In this document: positions 45,519 through 53,869 of the stretch, piece by piece
Position numbering within the stretch: the first letter of the stretch is position 1
How the letters are laid out: each line of letters starts with the position of its first letter
Source: Anderseniella sp.
GTDB lineage: Bacteria > Pseudomonadota > Alphaproteobacteria > Rhizobiales > Aestuariivirgaceae
Assembly: GCA_028289645.1 (NCBI GenBank)
Contig: JANQOK010000018.1
Span: forward strand, 124,001-188,000
Length of the DNA: 64,000 bases
Direction of reading: 5' to 3'
The notes under the pieces: model-generated
Databases searched by the model: none
What the model saw: only the letters and a program-made list of their open reading frames with translations
Told to the model about the DNA's origin: nothing
Made by a program: the position numbers and the translations under genes

Positions 45519-46198
45519 AACTCTATGAGCTTTGTGGCGAAGACGGGCGGCGGTTTTCACCTTATTGCTGGCGCACCAGGATGGTGCTTGCCATCAAGGG
45601 GATTGAGACCGCATCCGAACCGGTAGGGTTCACCGAGATACCGGAAATTTGCAGCGGCGCCGGCAAGACGGTTCCGGCCCTGGAAGCAGATGCTGGCATC
45701 ATCTTTGACAGTTTCGATATCGCCCGGCATCTCGACGCGGTTCATGCCGCCAATCCACTGTTCCGCGGCGAGGCCGCTGCAGCCCATTGCCGGTTGATCC
45801 AGGGCTGGGCGGACACAGCGGTGATTTCCGGCCTGGCGTCGATGATCGTGCTGGACGTCTGGAGCGCCCTGCGGCCGCAGGACAAGGACTACTTCCGCAC
45901 CTCCCGCGAGCAGCGCTTCGGCAGGACCCTGGAAGAGTTCCAGGCCGGACGCGAGAACCGCGTGGCCGGTTTCAATTCGATGACGCTGGCACCGGCCAGG
46001 CGGGCTTTGGCCACCGGACAGTGGCTTGGTGGTGACCGGCCCGACTATGCCGATTGCATCCTGTTCGGCACATTGATGTGGCCGCACGTGGTTTCCGACT
46101 TCCAAGTTCTGGAACCGGGACCGGTCATGGACTGGTTCCGGCGTTGTCTTGAACTGATGACGGCAGAGGCAGAGGTAAAGCAGCTGCTTGCCAGCTAG
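45515..46198 (+). CDS. glutathione S-transferase-like protein
   Basis: 227 residues: thioredoxin-like N-terminal domain LYELCGEDGRRFSPYCWRTRMVLAIKG with KTVPALEADAGIIFDSFDIARHLD (glutathione-binding Ser in DSFDIA) and an all-helical C-terminal domain. The active residue at the SPYCW position could be Ser or Cys, as in beta/omega-like classes. AGGAGG precedes ATG 45515. Detoxification or redox role; substrate unknown. Confidence 0.85.
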   Translation: MKLYELCGEDGRRFSPYCWRTRMVLAIKGIETASEPVGFTEIPEICSGAGKTVPALEADAGIIFDSFDIARHLDAVHAANPLFRGEAAAAHCRLIQGWADTAVISGLASMIVLDVWSALRPQDKDYFRTSREQRFGRTLEEFQAGRENRVAGFNSMTLAPARRALATGQWLGGDRPDYADCILFGTLMWPHVVSDFQVLEPGPVMDWFRRCLELMTAEAEVKQLLAS

Positions 46199-46208
46199 GG
46201 TCCAGACC

Positions 46209-47177
46209 CTAATGCTGCAAAACCGAATTGCGGTCAGGGCCGATAATCTGCTCGATCAGTTGGCGCGCGTCGGGGATGTTTTGTTCGACATCGGGCAGGT
46301 CGTTCACACACAGGAACTTTATGCCCGGCGCTGCCGCCTTGAGCAGGTGATCAGTGACTTCGCGCGTCGACCATTTTTCAAATGCACCGGACGCCAGGTG
46401 AATGTGGTCGCGCCTGCCGACGGTCTTGTATGTCCCGCTTCTGATGCTGGCGTGATTGTACAGCCCCTGTGGCAGGAATTGATCCGTGACGCGGAACCGG
46501 TGCGCAATATTCCGAACAAATTCGGCACGGTAGTCTTCAAATAGCTGAGCCATGACCGATTTGTTCATTGGGTGAATTGCATGGGCACCGTGGAACAGGT
46601 TGCTGGCATCGAAACCCATCAGTTGCGCTGACCGGATTTGGTTGTAATGGTTCATCAGTGCTGCATCCTCACGTTGCTCGCGAGACGCTGCCAGACCTGA
46701 ATAATCCACCCACTTGCCGCGCAGCACCGGTGCTCCATCCCGGAAAAAATCTGCCCTGTCCACTGGCGACGCAACGAACACATCATCGTTGAAATATAAA
46801 AAGTGGTCAGCCAAGCCGGTAATTCGCCAGATCAGGCTTTCGATGGCCAGTGAGTTGAAGGTTGGCAGAAATTCAGTAAAGCCGGCGAAGATCTCCGCAT
46901 GATCCACAATCTGTATCTTGCTGCGAAAGCTTTGCGAAAATGGCGAAAGATCAGGGGTTTGGTTGTCGGTGACAAGCCAGATTCGACGTATCCACGGTGC
47001 ATTCACATGAATTGAGCGCAAGCAGTAGTACAGCTCGTTATTGTCCACCCAGCGATGCGGATTGATGGCGTTTTCATGGAGTGCTGAGCTGGATTGTTTC
47101 ATATAGCGCGAGCGTTTTTCCGCATGGGCTATGTCGGCGCCGTCCACCCAGGTCACCACGGCATCTACGTCAATCAT
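46209..47177 (-). CDS. Stealth family sugar-phosphate transferase
   Basis: 322 residues. Stealth blocks in order: CR1 DAVVTWVDGAD at the start, CR2 ELYYCLRSIHVNAPWIRRIWLVTDNQ, then FLPTFNSLAIESLIWRITGL and HFLYFNDDVFV (CR3), and CR4 near HIHLASG-KW. These enzymes transfer hexose-1-phosphate to capsule or LPS-like polysaccharides, and appear in pathogens and commensals alike. No capsule genes flank it, so it is an orphan here. It converges on the GST gene with 10 bases between. Confidence 0.9.
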   Translation of the reverse strand: MIDVDAVVTWVDGADIAHAEKRSRYMKQSSSALHENAINPHRWVDNNELYYCLRSIHVNAPWIRRIWLVTDNQTPDLSPFSQSFRSKIQIVDHAEIFAGFTEFLPTFNSLAIESLIWRITGLADHFLYFNDDVFVASPVDRADFFRDGAPVLRGKWVDYSGLAASREQREDAALMNHYNQIRSAQLMGFDASNLFHGAHAIHPMNKSVMAQLFEDYRAEFVRNIAHRFRVTDQFLPQGLYNHASIRSGTYKTVGRRDHIHLASGAFEKWSTREVTDHLLKAAAPGIKFLCVNDLPDVEQNIPDARQLIEQIIGPDRNSVLQH

Positions 47178-47266
47178 GCGTTCGTCCAGTTACCAGTGTG
47201 ACATTCGTATAACAGGATTGTTTGAACGAAACCAACGTACATCCGGTTCTGCCGGCTGCAGGCGCG

Positions 47267-47614
47267 CTAGCACGGAAATGCTTTCAGCAGCGCTGCGCGG
47301 ATCACAGTTGCTGCCGGTAATCCCTTGTCGTCCGGGTGCCGTGCGACATAGCGCGTTACCAGCTTTGAGAAATCCGAGGTCGACAGGTTTCGCGGCATGC
47401 ACAGACGGTCTGCCATGCCCGGTTCACGCAGCAGCACGTCGGCAATCGCAGTAATGTAACCGGCGCAGACACCGTCGTCGTAAGGTGCGCCATGGGGTGA
47501 ATTGCAGAACTTGGACAGGACGTCCGCGCTGAACAGGTGCTTGTCCACAGCCCGCGCCGGCAACACAGCAACACCCGATACAATGACCGTCAGCAGTAGT
47601 AATCGTCTAATCAT
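47267..47614 (-). CDS. Rap1a/Tai family immunity-like protein
   Basis: 115 residues with a signal peptide (IRRLLLLTVIVSGVAVLPARA). The mature part shows the Rap1a/Tai pattern FCNSP, CAGYITAIAD, LCMP, a HPDD region and the terminal AFPC, giving four cysteines at 37, 50, 72 and 115. Rap1a protects Serratia against a T6SS peptidoglycan amidase in the periplasm. No effector or T6SS gene is seen nearby. The start overlaps the end of the M14 gene by 8 bases, so the two are coupled. Confidence 0.8.
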   Translation of the reverse strand: MIRRLLLLTVIVSGVAVLPARAVDKHLFSADVLSKFCNSPHGAPYDDGVCAGYITAIADVLLREPGMADRLCMPRNLSTSDFSKLVTRYVARHPDDKGLPAATVIRAALLKAFPC

Positions 47615-48737
47615 ACAGCAGCTTGCCTGTCCGATGAGCAAGAACTTCAATGCCCTGCACCTTGCCGACGGTTTCGCCGGGCCATGCCAGCCGCTGATTG
47701 GAGCGGGCAAAAAATATCCCGTCTGCTGCAGCGGTGATGCGGTCCACAACCATGTCGTCATCTGACAACGGGTCGATGATCTCGGCCAGGATGTCTCCCT
47801 GTTTCACGGCCTGACCGATATCGGCGGTGTAGACCACGATGCCGGCTGCCCTGGCCGTCAAAGTGTCTGTCGCGGAGAATGGTGCTGCAACACCGGTAAA
47901 CTCGGGCACCAGTCCGGCGTTTTCCCGTATGGCGCCGCGGTGACACAGAAAGCGGTATATGGCATCGGCATCAAGATCCGAGAACTCGTGGCTGGCGTCG
48001 TATTCGCCGCGCAGTTCAACCACCACTGTCAGCGGCAGCTCAACAGCATCCGCGCCATAGACTTCACGTGCCTTGACATAGGGCCAGGCGATGGTTTCCT
48101 CGAACGGACCGCCGCCTGATGCGCGGGCGAACATCACCACGCTGGCATCCAGCAGGCCGGCCAGGTCCGACGCCTGGGGCCAGTGGTCTTCATCCAGGTA
48201 CAGATGCATCTGCGCTTCGGAATCCGTGTGCAGATCCAACACAATATCGGCATCGCAGGCCATCCGCATCAGTTCCAGCCTGAGTGCCTGCGCTTCATTG
48301 GACGGAGTTGCGGTGGCCAGCGCCCGCGCCACTTCCGCTTTTACCAGGGACGTATCCGCTTCCGGGCCGTTTGCCATCTTTCCGTCAATGGCCTTGAGCA
48401 CCTCTTCGGAGACATCATGAAATCCGCGATTGTAGTTTTCGCCGGTCGGAAGATGGTGACGACCATTGTGGTTGCGCAGGCTGACATTGTTCAACCCGAT
48501 CGGGTTTGCCACCGGCACCAGGATTATCTCACCAGAGATCCTGTTGGCTTCATCCGCCGATGTCAGCTTGGGCAGCAGTTTTGCCGCTGTCAGGCTGGCC
48601 GGCAGTTCATCTGCGTGAATGCATGCCTGGATGTAGACTTTTGGAGAGCTTCCCGGTTCACCAAACCGCCAGACTTTCAAGCTGTGTTGTGTGCCGACCG
48701 CATGGCGTGGCAGGTTAATTGTGCTACAGGTGACCAT
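47607..48737 (-). CDS. M14-family succinylglutamate desuccinylase/aspartoacylase-like deacylase
   Basis: 376 residues. Zinc ligands His41 and Glu44 in QACIHADELPA and His170 in DIVLDLHTDSE, with Arg-Asn in the region NYNRGFH. A C-terminal beta domain (VVYTADIGQAVKQGDILAEIIDP) resembles a biotinyl/lipoyl-like fold. Hydrolyses an N-acyl amino acid or related amide; substrate unknown. ATG 48737 (VTCSTINLPRHAVG) preferred. Upstream neighbour of the Rap1a-like gene. Confidence 0.87.
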   Translation of the reverse strand: MVTCSTINLPRHAVGTQHSLKVWRFGEPGSSPKVYIQACIHADELPASLTAAKLLPKLTSADEANRISGEIILVPVANPIGLNNVSLRNHNGRHHLPTGENYNRGFHDVSEEVLKAIDGKMANGPEADTSLVKAEVARALATATPSNEAQALRLELMRMACDADIVLDLHTDSEAQMHLYLDEDHWPQASDLAGLLDASVVMFARASGGGPFEETIAWPYVKAREVYGADAVELPLTVVVELRGEYDASHEFSDLDADAIYRFLCHRGAIRENAGLVPEFTGVAAPFSATDTLTARAAGIVVYTADIGQAVKQGDILAEIIDPLSDDDMVVDRITAAADGIFFARSNQRLAWPGETVGKVQGIEVLAHRTGKLLYD

Positions 48738-48784
48738 GTATGCAGTGCACTCCCGGGATAACAAAAGATGGATACAGTCAGCTG

Positions 48785-49507
48785 ATGTCTAACAGGTCTG
48801 AAAGCAAGTTACACCATGTCTTGATCGTCGGTGCCGGAGCGGGGTTGTCCGCCAGCATCGCGCGCAGGTTTCACGCCGGTGGCGTCGCGGTGTCACTCGC
48901 CGCGCGCAATACAGACAAGCTGGGTGGGCTGGTCAAGCAAACCGGGGCGGACGTCTACACATGTGATGCTTCGAAAGCGGACCAGGTCGACGTGCTGTTT
49001 GCGAATCTGGACAAGTCGAAATCGGGCGCCCCGGATGCAGTTGTCTATAATCCATCATTCCGGGTGCGCGGTTCCATCACCGAGCTTGATCCGGAAGACG
49101 TAAATCGTGCCCTGATGGTCACCGGCTTTGGCGGCTTCCTCGTCGCACGACAGGCCGCGATACGCATGTCAACCGCGGGCCGGGGGGTGATTATCTTCAC
49201 CGGTGCTTCTGCTTCCATGAAGGGCTATGCCATGTCGGCGCCGTTTGCCATGGGGAAATTCGCCCTGCGTGGCCTGGCCCAGTCCATGGCGCGCGAACTG
49301 CAACCGAAAGGTGTGCATGTGACCCACGTCAACATTGACGGCGGAATTCGAAGTGAGGCTCGCCCGGAACGCCAGGATGCGCCGGGCCAGCCGGACAGCA
49401 TGCTCGACCCCGATGCCATCGCGGACACCTATTGGCATCTGGCAAACCAGCACAGGTCAGCCTGGACCCAGGAGACCGAGTTGCGTCCGTGGCTGGAAAA
49501 TTTCTAG
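48785..49507 (+). CDS. SDR family protein with Phe in place of the catalytic Tyr
   Basis: 240 residues of SDR fold: cofactor loop IVGAGAGLSASIARRF, ARNTDK at beta-2 (NADP type), and ASASMKGYAMSAPFAMGKFALRGLAQSMARE. At the YxxxK site the residues are F154-A-M-G-K158, so the catalytic tyrosine is absent while Lys remains. Similar Phe-bearing SDRs exist widely and may be binding or altered-activity proteins. Divergent from the M14 gene; ATG 48785 fits the domain start. Confidence 0.85.
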   Translation: MSNRSESKLHHVLIVGAGAGLSASIARRFHAGGVAVSLAARNTDKLGGLVKQTGADVYTCDASKADQVDVLFANLDKSKSGAPDAVVYNPSFRVRGSITELDPEDVNRALMVTGFGGFLVARQAAIRMSTAGRGVIIFTGASASMKGYAMSAPFAMGKFALRGLAQSMARELQPKGVHVTHVNIDGGIRSEARPERQDAPGQPDSMLDPDAIADTYWHLANQHRSAWTQETELRPWLENF

Positions 49508-49534
49508 GGGCCCGGTCCCAGGGCCAATCTCTTC

Positions 49535-49903
49535 TTACTCGAAGAAATCGTCGGGAAGCGATTCTTGCACCGGCAGTGGCAGAATCCAGTTCGCGCGGTT
49601 TTCTGGCTTGTCCGTCTGCAGTATGAATTCTATCCCGAGGCGGAAGCTGTCACGCCACGCCACGCGGGCAGGGCGGCGGTATTTGTCACCGTCCACGGCC
49701 AGCATCAGATCATCACCGATATCGTCGGCCCATTCCACCTCAACCAGGGCGCCGGTCCTTGACTGGTTCAACACCAGGCATGGCGCCGTGAAGTTGCCGC
49801 ACGGGCTGATCAATGTGCCAAACTGCTTGCAGTCATAGCGCTCAGCGCGCTGCTTCTTCTGTTTCTTGCCCTCGGTGTCTTGCTCCGTTCCGAACATTGC
49901 CAT
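49535..49903 (-). CDS. PilZ-like domain protein (second of a tandem pair)
   Basis: 122 residues. The RAERYDCKQFGTLISPCGNF start, NQSRTGALVEVEWADDIGDDLMLAVDGD and RRPARVAWRDSFRLGIEFI match the PilZ beta-barrel, with the D/NxSxxG element (NQSRTGA). The RxxxR arginines normally needed to bind c-di-GMP are only partly visible (KQRAERY). Probably a small regulator or a degenerate receptor. Lies 24 bases after its paralogue. Confidence 0.72.
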   Translation of the reverse strand: MAMFGTEQDTEGKKQKKQRAERYDCKQFGTLISPCGNFTAPCLVLNQSRTGALVEVEWADDIGDDLMLAVDGDKYRRPARVAWRDSFRLGIEFILQTDKPENRANWILPLPVQESLPDDFFE

Positions 49904-49927
49904 TGCCCTGTCTCTCCCCGTTCTATA

Positions 49928-50254
49928 TCAGCCTTCTTCGTGGTCAGGTGGAAACACCCATCCGTTGTCCGTGGTTTCGGCAGCCTGTCTGGTTACAAAA
50001 CTGATCGCTACGCTGCTCTTGTCACGCCTGACGACATGAGCCGGACGCTTGTTGCTTTCCCCGTCTATGACCAGAACCAGTTCACCCGGCAACTGATCGG
50101 GCTGCTCCACAAACAGCAACGCGCCGGTGTTCGACAGATTGTCGATGACGCACGCCTCGCGCCGCGTTCCGTCAACGGTAACCGCGACACCACTCTTCAG
50201 CACCTTGTTCCGTGCCGTGCCGCGTCTGTCTTCGACTTGACCCAGAATATCCAC
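49928..50254 (-). CDS. PilZ domain protein (first of a tandem pair)
   Basis: About 108 residues: VEDRRGTARNKVLKSGVAVTV supplies the RRxxR-like N-terminus, DNLSNTGALLFVEQ the NxSxxG element, and RRDKSSVAISFVTRQ the last strands. These are the c-di-GMP contacts of PilZ. GTG 50254 is chosen because a strong GGAGGAGAGG lies just upstream; ATG 50311 would add 19 residues that include this ribosome site. Couples surface or motility traits to c-di-GMP in other bacteria. Confidence 0.78.
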   Translation of the reverse strand: MDILGQVEDRRGTARNKVLKSGVAVTVDGTRREACVIDNLSNTGALLFVEQPDQLPGELVLVIDGESNKRPAHVVRRDKSSVAISFVTRQAAETTDNGWVFPPDHEEG

Positions 50255-50405
50255 TTCGACCTCTCCTCCACCTCGCCGCGTTTGCTTCAGATGACGCTGG
50301 AAAGCTATCAAGTCCGGGCTACTGTTGATTTAAGGCGGTCGCTAAAAATTTACGAGAATCGCAGCGTCAGAGTCCGGAAATCCGGGGTGTCGTCGGTGAA
50401 CTGCA

Positions 50406-51095
50406 CTAGAAACGCAACAACCGCAGCCATCGCATGACGTCAAGCAGGCTGACCATAGCGGCTGCCACATAGGTCAAGGCAGCGGCCCGCAAAACCTTTT
50501 TCGCGCCTGGCAGGTCGTCCTTCCTGAGGTATTCCCCATGCTTCAGAATCGGCAGGGCACGAGAGAAGCTTGCATCATACTCGACCGGCAGTGTTATCAG
50601 GTGCACCAGCACCCCGGTGGCCATGATGGCCAGCCCGGCACCAATCTCGATCAACAGGATGGAAGGCTTGCGGGTAATCGCCATAACAACCGGCGCGCCA
50701 ATCAGCAATATCGATCCGATGCCCTGTATTTTTTGAGCCGCGGTCGCCATCCTTGTCCGCAACGCAAGTGGCCGGTAGCCGTCAGCGTCCTGCATCGCGT
50801 GGCCCACTTCGTGGGCTGCAATTGCCACAGCCGTCACCGATCGCCCGTCATGATTGGACGGGCTCAGGCGCACTGCCTTGGCGACCGGGTCATAGTGGTC
50901 GCCACCATCGGCAGGCAGAACTTCGACTGGCACCTGATCGAGACCGGCCTCATCCAGAAGATGCCGCGCAAGTTCGCCGCCGGTGCCTGGAAAATCCGGC
51001 CGGTCGTCGGCATGCTCGGCAATGACGTGGCGCACCCACATTTGCGGGCCGAACATCAGGGCCAGAAAAACCACCGCTATAAGTGCATAAATCAT
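50406..51095 (-). CDS. YugP-like membrane zinc metallopeptidase
   Basis: 229 residues: an N-terminal membrane helix (IYALIAVVFLALMFGP), a zinc site HEVGHAMQ (HExxH-like with Val) in AVAIAAHEVGHAMQDADGYRPLALR, two central helices (PSILLIEIGAGLAIM) and a C-terminal helix. The DUF/YugP family of neutral zinc peptidases is membrane-bound, with unknown targets. Divergent from mnhE with a 138-base spacer. Confidence 0.9.
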   Translation of the reverse strand: MIYALIAVVFLALMFGPQMWVRHVIAEHADDRPDFPGTGGELARHLLDEAGLDQVPVEVLPADGGDHYDPVAKAVRLSPSNHDGRSVTAVAIAAHEVGHAMQDADGYRPLALRTRMATAAQKIQGIGSILLIGAPVVMAITRKPSILLIEIGAGLAIMATGVLVHLITLPVEYDASFSRALPILKHGEYLRKDDLPGAKKVLRAAALTYVAAAMVSLLDVMRWLRLLRF

Positions 51096-51233
51096 GTTTA
51101 CTCATTGATATACTGGCCGGAATTGATCTGCCATGTGGCACATGATGCACGATCAATTTCTTAAAACTTACGGAAAAGCATTGACGCTAGTGCCATAAAT
51201 GGCGAACAACTGTTTATCTTCAAGGGGTAGTGG

Positions 51234-51713
51234 ATGCTTCAAAAGCTAGGGTTGTTCGTGGCGTTGTGTGTCGGCTGGATTTTGTGGTCCGGCTATTTCA
51301 AGCCGTTGCTGCTCGGCCTGGGCTTGGCGTCGACGCTGATTTGCACGTATCTGGCACTGCGCATGCGCCGGGCGGACGGTGAAGGCTCGCAGTTCAAAAT
51401 CCTTCAGCACGTACATCAGCTCGCAACCTACTGGCCGTGGCTGCTACTGGAGATTGCAAAGTCAAACGTGCAGGTGGCCAAGATCATGCTGTCTGGCAAG
51501 CCGGATATCGATCCTGTCATGATACGGTTGAAGGCAGGGCAGAGGACGGAAATGGGCCAGGTCATATATGGCAACTCGATTACCCTGACACCCGGCACCA
51601 TTACCGTCGACATCGAGGACGGCGAACTGCTGGTGCATGCACTCACCCAGTCCGGCGCTGATGGGCTTCACGAAGGCGAGATGGACCGTCGCATAACGGC
51701 GTTGGAGCGGTAG
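51234..51713 (+). CDS. Mrp-type cation/proton antiporter subunit E
   Basis: 159 residues with two or three membrane helices at the N-terminus and the MnhE pattern LATYWPWLLLEIAKSNVQVAKIML, ITLTPGTITVDIEDGELLVHAL. Small subunit of the multi-part Na+(K+)/H+ antiporter. First gene of the operon; GGGGTAGTGG precedes ATG 51234. Gene starts of the next eight genes lie within 0-6 bases, implying one transcript. Confidence 0.92.
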   Translation: MLQKLGLFVALCVGWILWSGYFKPLLLGLGLASTLICTYLALRMRRADGEGSQFKILQHVHQLATYWPWLLLEIAKSNVQVAKIMLSGKPDIDPVMIRLKAGQRTEMGQVIYGNSITLTPGTITVDIEDGELLVHALTQSGADGLHEGEMDRRITALER

Positions 51714-51718
51714 CCGGC

Positions 51719-52015
51719 ATGGAGTGGGTTTATTTCGGCACCTGCATAGCGATACTCATCACCATGGTTCTGGCCGTGGTGCGCGGCCTCATGGGCCCGA
51801 CCATTTTTGACCGGGTGCTGGCCGTCAACATGTTCGGCACCAAGACGGTGCTGTTCATTGCCGTGATGTCCTTCCTGTCCGGGCGTCCGGATTTCCTGGA
51901 TCTGGCGCTGGCGTATGCGCTGATCAATTTCATCGGTGTCTTTGCCGTTCTCCTGTTCTTCCAGTCGCGCGGTGTTCGCCGTGAGGCGGAAGCTGAAAGG
52001 GAGGCCGGCAAGTAA
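51719..52015 (+). CDS. Mrp-type antiporter subunit F
   Basis: 98 residues, three membrane helices, with VVRGLMGPTIFDRVLAVNMFGTKTVLFI and PDFLDLALAYALINFIGVFA, the MnhF signature. Forms part of the small-subunit core. The stop TAA shares a base with the ATG of subunit G (TAATG). Confidence 0.93.
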   Translation: MEWVYFGTCIAILITMVLAVVRGLMGPTIFDRVLAVNMFGTKTVLFIAVMSFLSGRPDFLDLALAYALINFIGVFAVLLFFQSRGVRREAEAEREAGK

Positions 52016-52521
52016 TGGACCTGCTGCTCGATATCGCCTCGGCAGTTCTGCTGCTCACGGGAGGATTCCTGGTGTTTGTCGGTGGAGTTGGCGTTATGCG
52101 GATGCCGGAGTTCTTCACCCGCATGCACGCTGCCTCGGTCACTGACACCGGCGGAGCGGCGCTGATCCTGGCTGGCCTCATGCTGCAGGGCGGCTTGACA
52201 CTGGTGCCGCTCAAGCTGGCAGCGATCTTCTTGTTTCTGTTCCTGACGTCACCGACGGCGTCCTATGCGCTTGCCAATGCGGCCCTGCTGTCAGGTGTGG
52301 CAACAGCGTGCCGCAACCAAACCGGCAAGCAGTTACCGGAAGATCGAATGGATCCCCCGTCTGCACCAAACTCGGAAAACTCGCTGGCTGCCGAGGCGCC
52401 TGCACCCAAGACGGTGGCCAGGAAATCCGCGAAAAAGGCTGCGCCGAAAAGGCCGACAAAGAAAGCTGCGAAGAAACCGGCAAAGAAATCCGCCAAAAAG
52501 GCAGCGAGGAAGAAGTCATGA
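52015..52521 (+). CDS. Mrp-type antiporter subunit G with a histone-H1-like Lys/Ala-rich tail
   Basis: 168 residues. Residues 1-100 are a normal MnhG: MRMPEFFTRMHAASVTDTGG and LFLTSPTASYALANAALLSG with three membrane helices. Then a linker (105-130) and a tail from 131-168 built of KSAKKAAPKRPTKK and KPAKKSAKKAARKK units, with more than 40% Lys/Arg and mostly Ala otherwise. Usual MnhG proteins end near 110-125 residues. The tail should face the cytoplasm if the third helix exits inward; it could bind acidic lipid, nucleic acid or a partner (inference). ATGA overlap with the next gene shows that the frame is intact. Confidence 0.9.
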   Translation: MDLLLDIASAVLLLTGGFLVFVGGVGVMRMPEFFTRMHAASVTDTGGAALILAGLMLQGGLTLVPLKLAAIFLFLFLTSPTASYALANAALLSGVATACRNQTGKQLPEDRMDPPSAPNSENSLAAEAPAPKTVARKSAKKAAPKRPTKKAAKKPAKKSAKKAARKKS

Positions 52522-53510
52522 TAACCATCGTGTTCTCCCTGTTTCTGCTGACCATGCTGGTGATCGTGGCTGTTGCCATATTGCGGACCGACAACCTGTT
52601 CACTGCCGTCATGCTGTCCGGCATTTTCTCGCTGATCATGGCGGCCAACTTCTTTATTCTGGACGCAGCCGATGTGGCGCTCACCGAGGCGGTAATCGGC
52701 GCCGGCATTTCCACCGTGTTGTTTCTCAGCGCCCTTGCTTTGACCGCGGAATACGACCGCTCGCCGCCGGTGGGCACCTGGGTGCCTCTGCTGACGTCCT
52801 CGGCGCTGGGCGGAGTCATCATATTCGCCACCTTCCAGGCCCCCAGACTGGGTGACCCCAATGCCATCGTTCACAAGCACGTTGCCCCCTGGTACCTGGA
52901 AAGAACCCCGGAACTGATCGACGTACCGAATGTTGTGACCGCGGTGCTGGCGTCGTTTCGTGGCTATGACACACTCGGCGAGGTATTCGTCGTCTTCATT
53001 GCGTGTATCGGTGTCATGTCGCTGCTTGGCCGGGTGCGGCCGCGACGCGACTCGATAGAGGAAGGCGAGTTCGAGAAACGGAGCGATAATCTGCGCCATC
53101 ATCTCATTCCGCGTGTCGTCGGCAAGATGCTGGTGCCGTTCATTGTTCTGTTCGGCCTCTACGTTCAGTTTCACGGCGACTTCGGGCCGGGCGGCGGCTT
53201 CCAGGCCGGTGCTCTGATTGCGGCTGGTGTCATCCTGTATGCGCTGGTCGAAGGCGGGCCGCGCGGCCGCGAACTGGTGCCGGAGTGGTTTTCGAGCATG
53301 CTGGTCGCGCTGGGTGCTCTCACCTACACCGCAGTCGGGGTTGTCAGCATGATGAGAGGCGGCCGTTTCCTGGACTATTCCGCCTTGTCTCACGACCCCA
53401 TCCACGGCCAGCATATGGGGATCCTGATCATCGAAGCCGGTGTTGGCATGACCGTGGCCGGTGTCATGATTACCATCTTCCATGCCTTCTCGAGACGGGG
53501 GATCAGGTAG
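52518..53510 (+). CDS. Mrp antiporter B-type subunit fused to a DUF4040 (MbhD/E-like) part
   Basis: About 330 residues. The first 100 are a DUF4040/MbhD-like unit (DNLFTAVMLSGIFSLIMAANFFILDAADVALTEA), followed by an MbhE-like stretch, and from about 190 a MnhB domain (GKMLVPFIVLFGLYVQFHGDFGPGGGFQAGALIAAG). In classical Mrp these first two parts are the C-terminus of subunit A, so here they have moved onto B. ATG 52518 overlaps the mnhG stop. Confidence 0.88.
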   Translation: MITIVFSLFLLTMLVIVAVAILRTDNLFTAVMLSGIFSLIMAANFFILDAADVALTEAVIGAGISTVLFLSALALTAEYDRSPPVGTWVPLLTSSALGGVIIFATFQAPRLGDPNAIVHKHVAPWYLERTPELIDVPNVVTAVLASFRGYDTLGEVFVVFIACIGVMSLLGRVRPRRDSIEEGEFEKRSDNLRHHLIPRVVGKMLVPFIVLFGLYVQFHGDFGPGGGFQAGALIAAGVILYALVEGGPRGRELVPEWFSSMLVALGALTYTAVGVVSMMRGGRFLDYSALSHDPIHGQHMGILIIEAGVGMTVAGVMITIFHAFSRRGIR

Positions 53511-53869
53511 TGGAAGTGCTGGGGCTATATAACTATTTCGTCTTCGCTGTACTTTTGATGGTTGGGCTTTACTGCATTCTGGCTCGAACCAACATTATCA
53601 AGTCGCTGATAGGGTTGACGATTTTCCAAGCCGCTGTGTTCTTGCTGTACATCTCGATGGACAAGATCGATGGCGGCACTGCACCCATTATCCTGGAAGG
53701 TGTGGAAGACCAGGTATTTGCCAATCCTTTGCCGCAGGTGCTGATCCTCACCGCCATTGTGGTTGGCATTTCCACAACCGCTCTGGCATTGGCCGTCACG
53801 GTGCGTATCAAGGAAGCCTACGGCACAATCGAAGAAGACAAGATTCAGGAAATGGACCGCGAGACGTGA
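53510..53869 (+). CDS. Mrp-type antiporter subunit C (NuoK-like)
   Basis: 119 residues, three membrane helices, with YCILARTNIIKSLIGLTIFQAAVFLLYI and the NuoK/MrpC pattern PLPQVLILTAIVVGISTTALALAV. GTG 53510 starts on the last base of the preceding TAG; the longer upstream frame is a shadow. The stop overlaps the GTG of the next gene. Confidence 0.93.
   Translation: MEVLGLYNYFVFAVLLMVGLYCILARTNIIKSLIGLTIFQAAVFLLYISMDKIDGGTAPIILEGVEDQVFANPLPQVLILTAIVVGISTTALALAVTVRIKEAYGTIEEDKIQEMDRET

Noticed and set aside
52263-53483. A 406-residue minus-strand open frame, and others at 54799-55098, 56286-57251 and 57754-58863
   Set aside because: They lie opposite well-matched antiporter genes, are rich in His, Gln, Arg and Asp as expected for antisense of membrane-protein codons, and have no recognisable fold.
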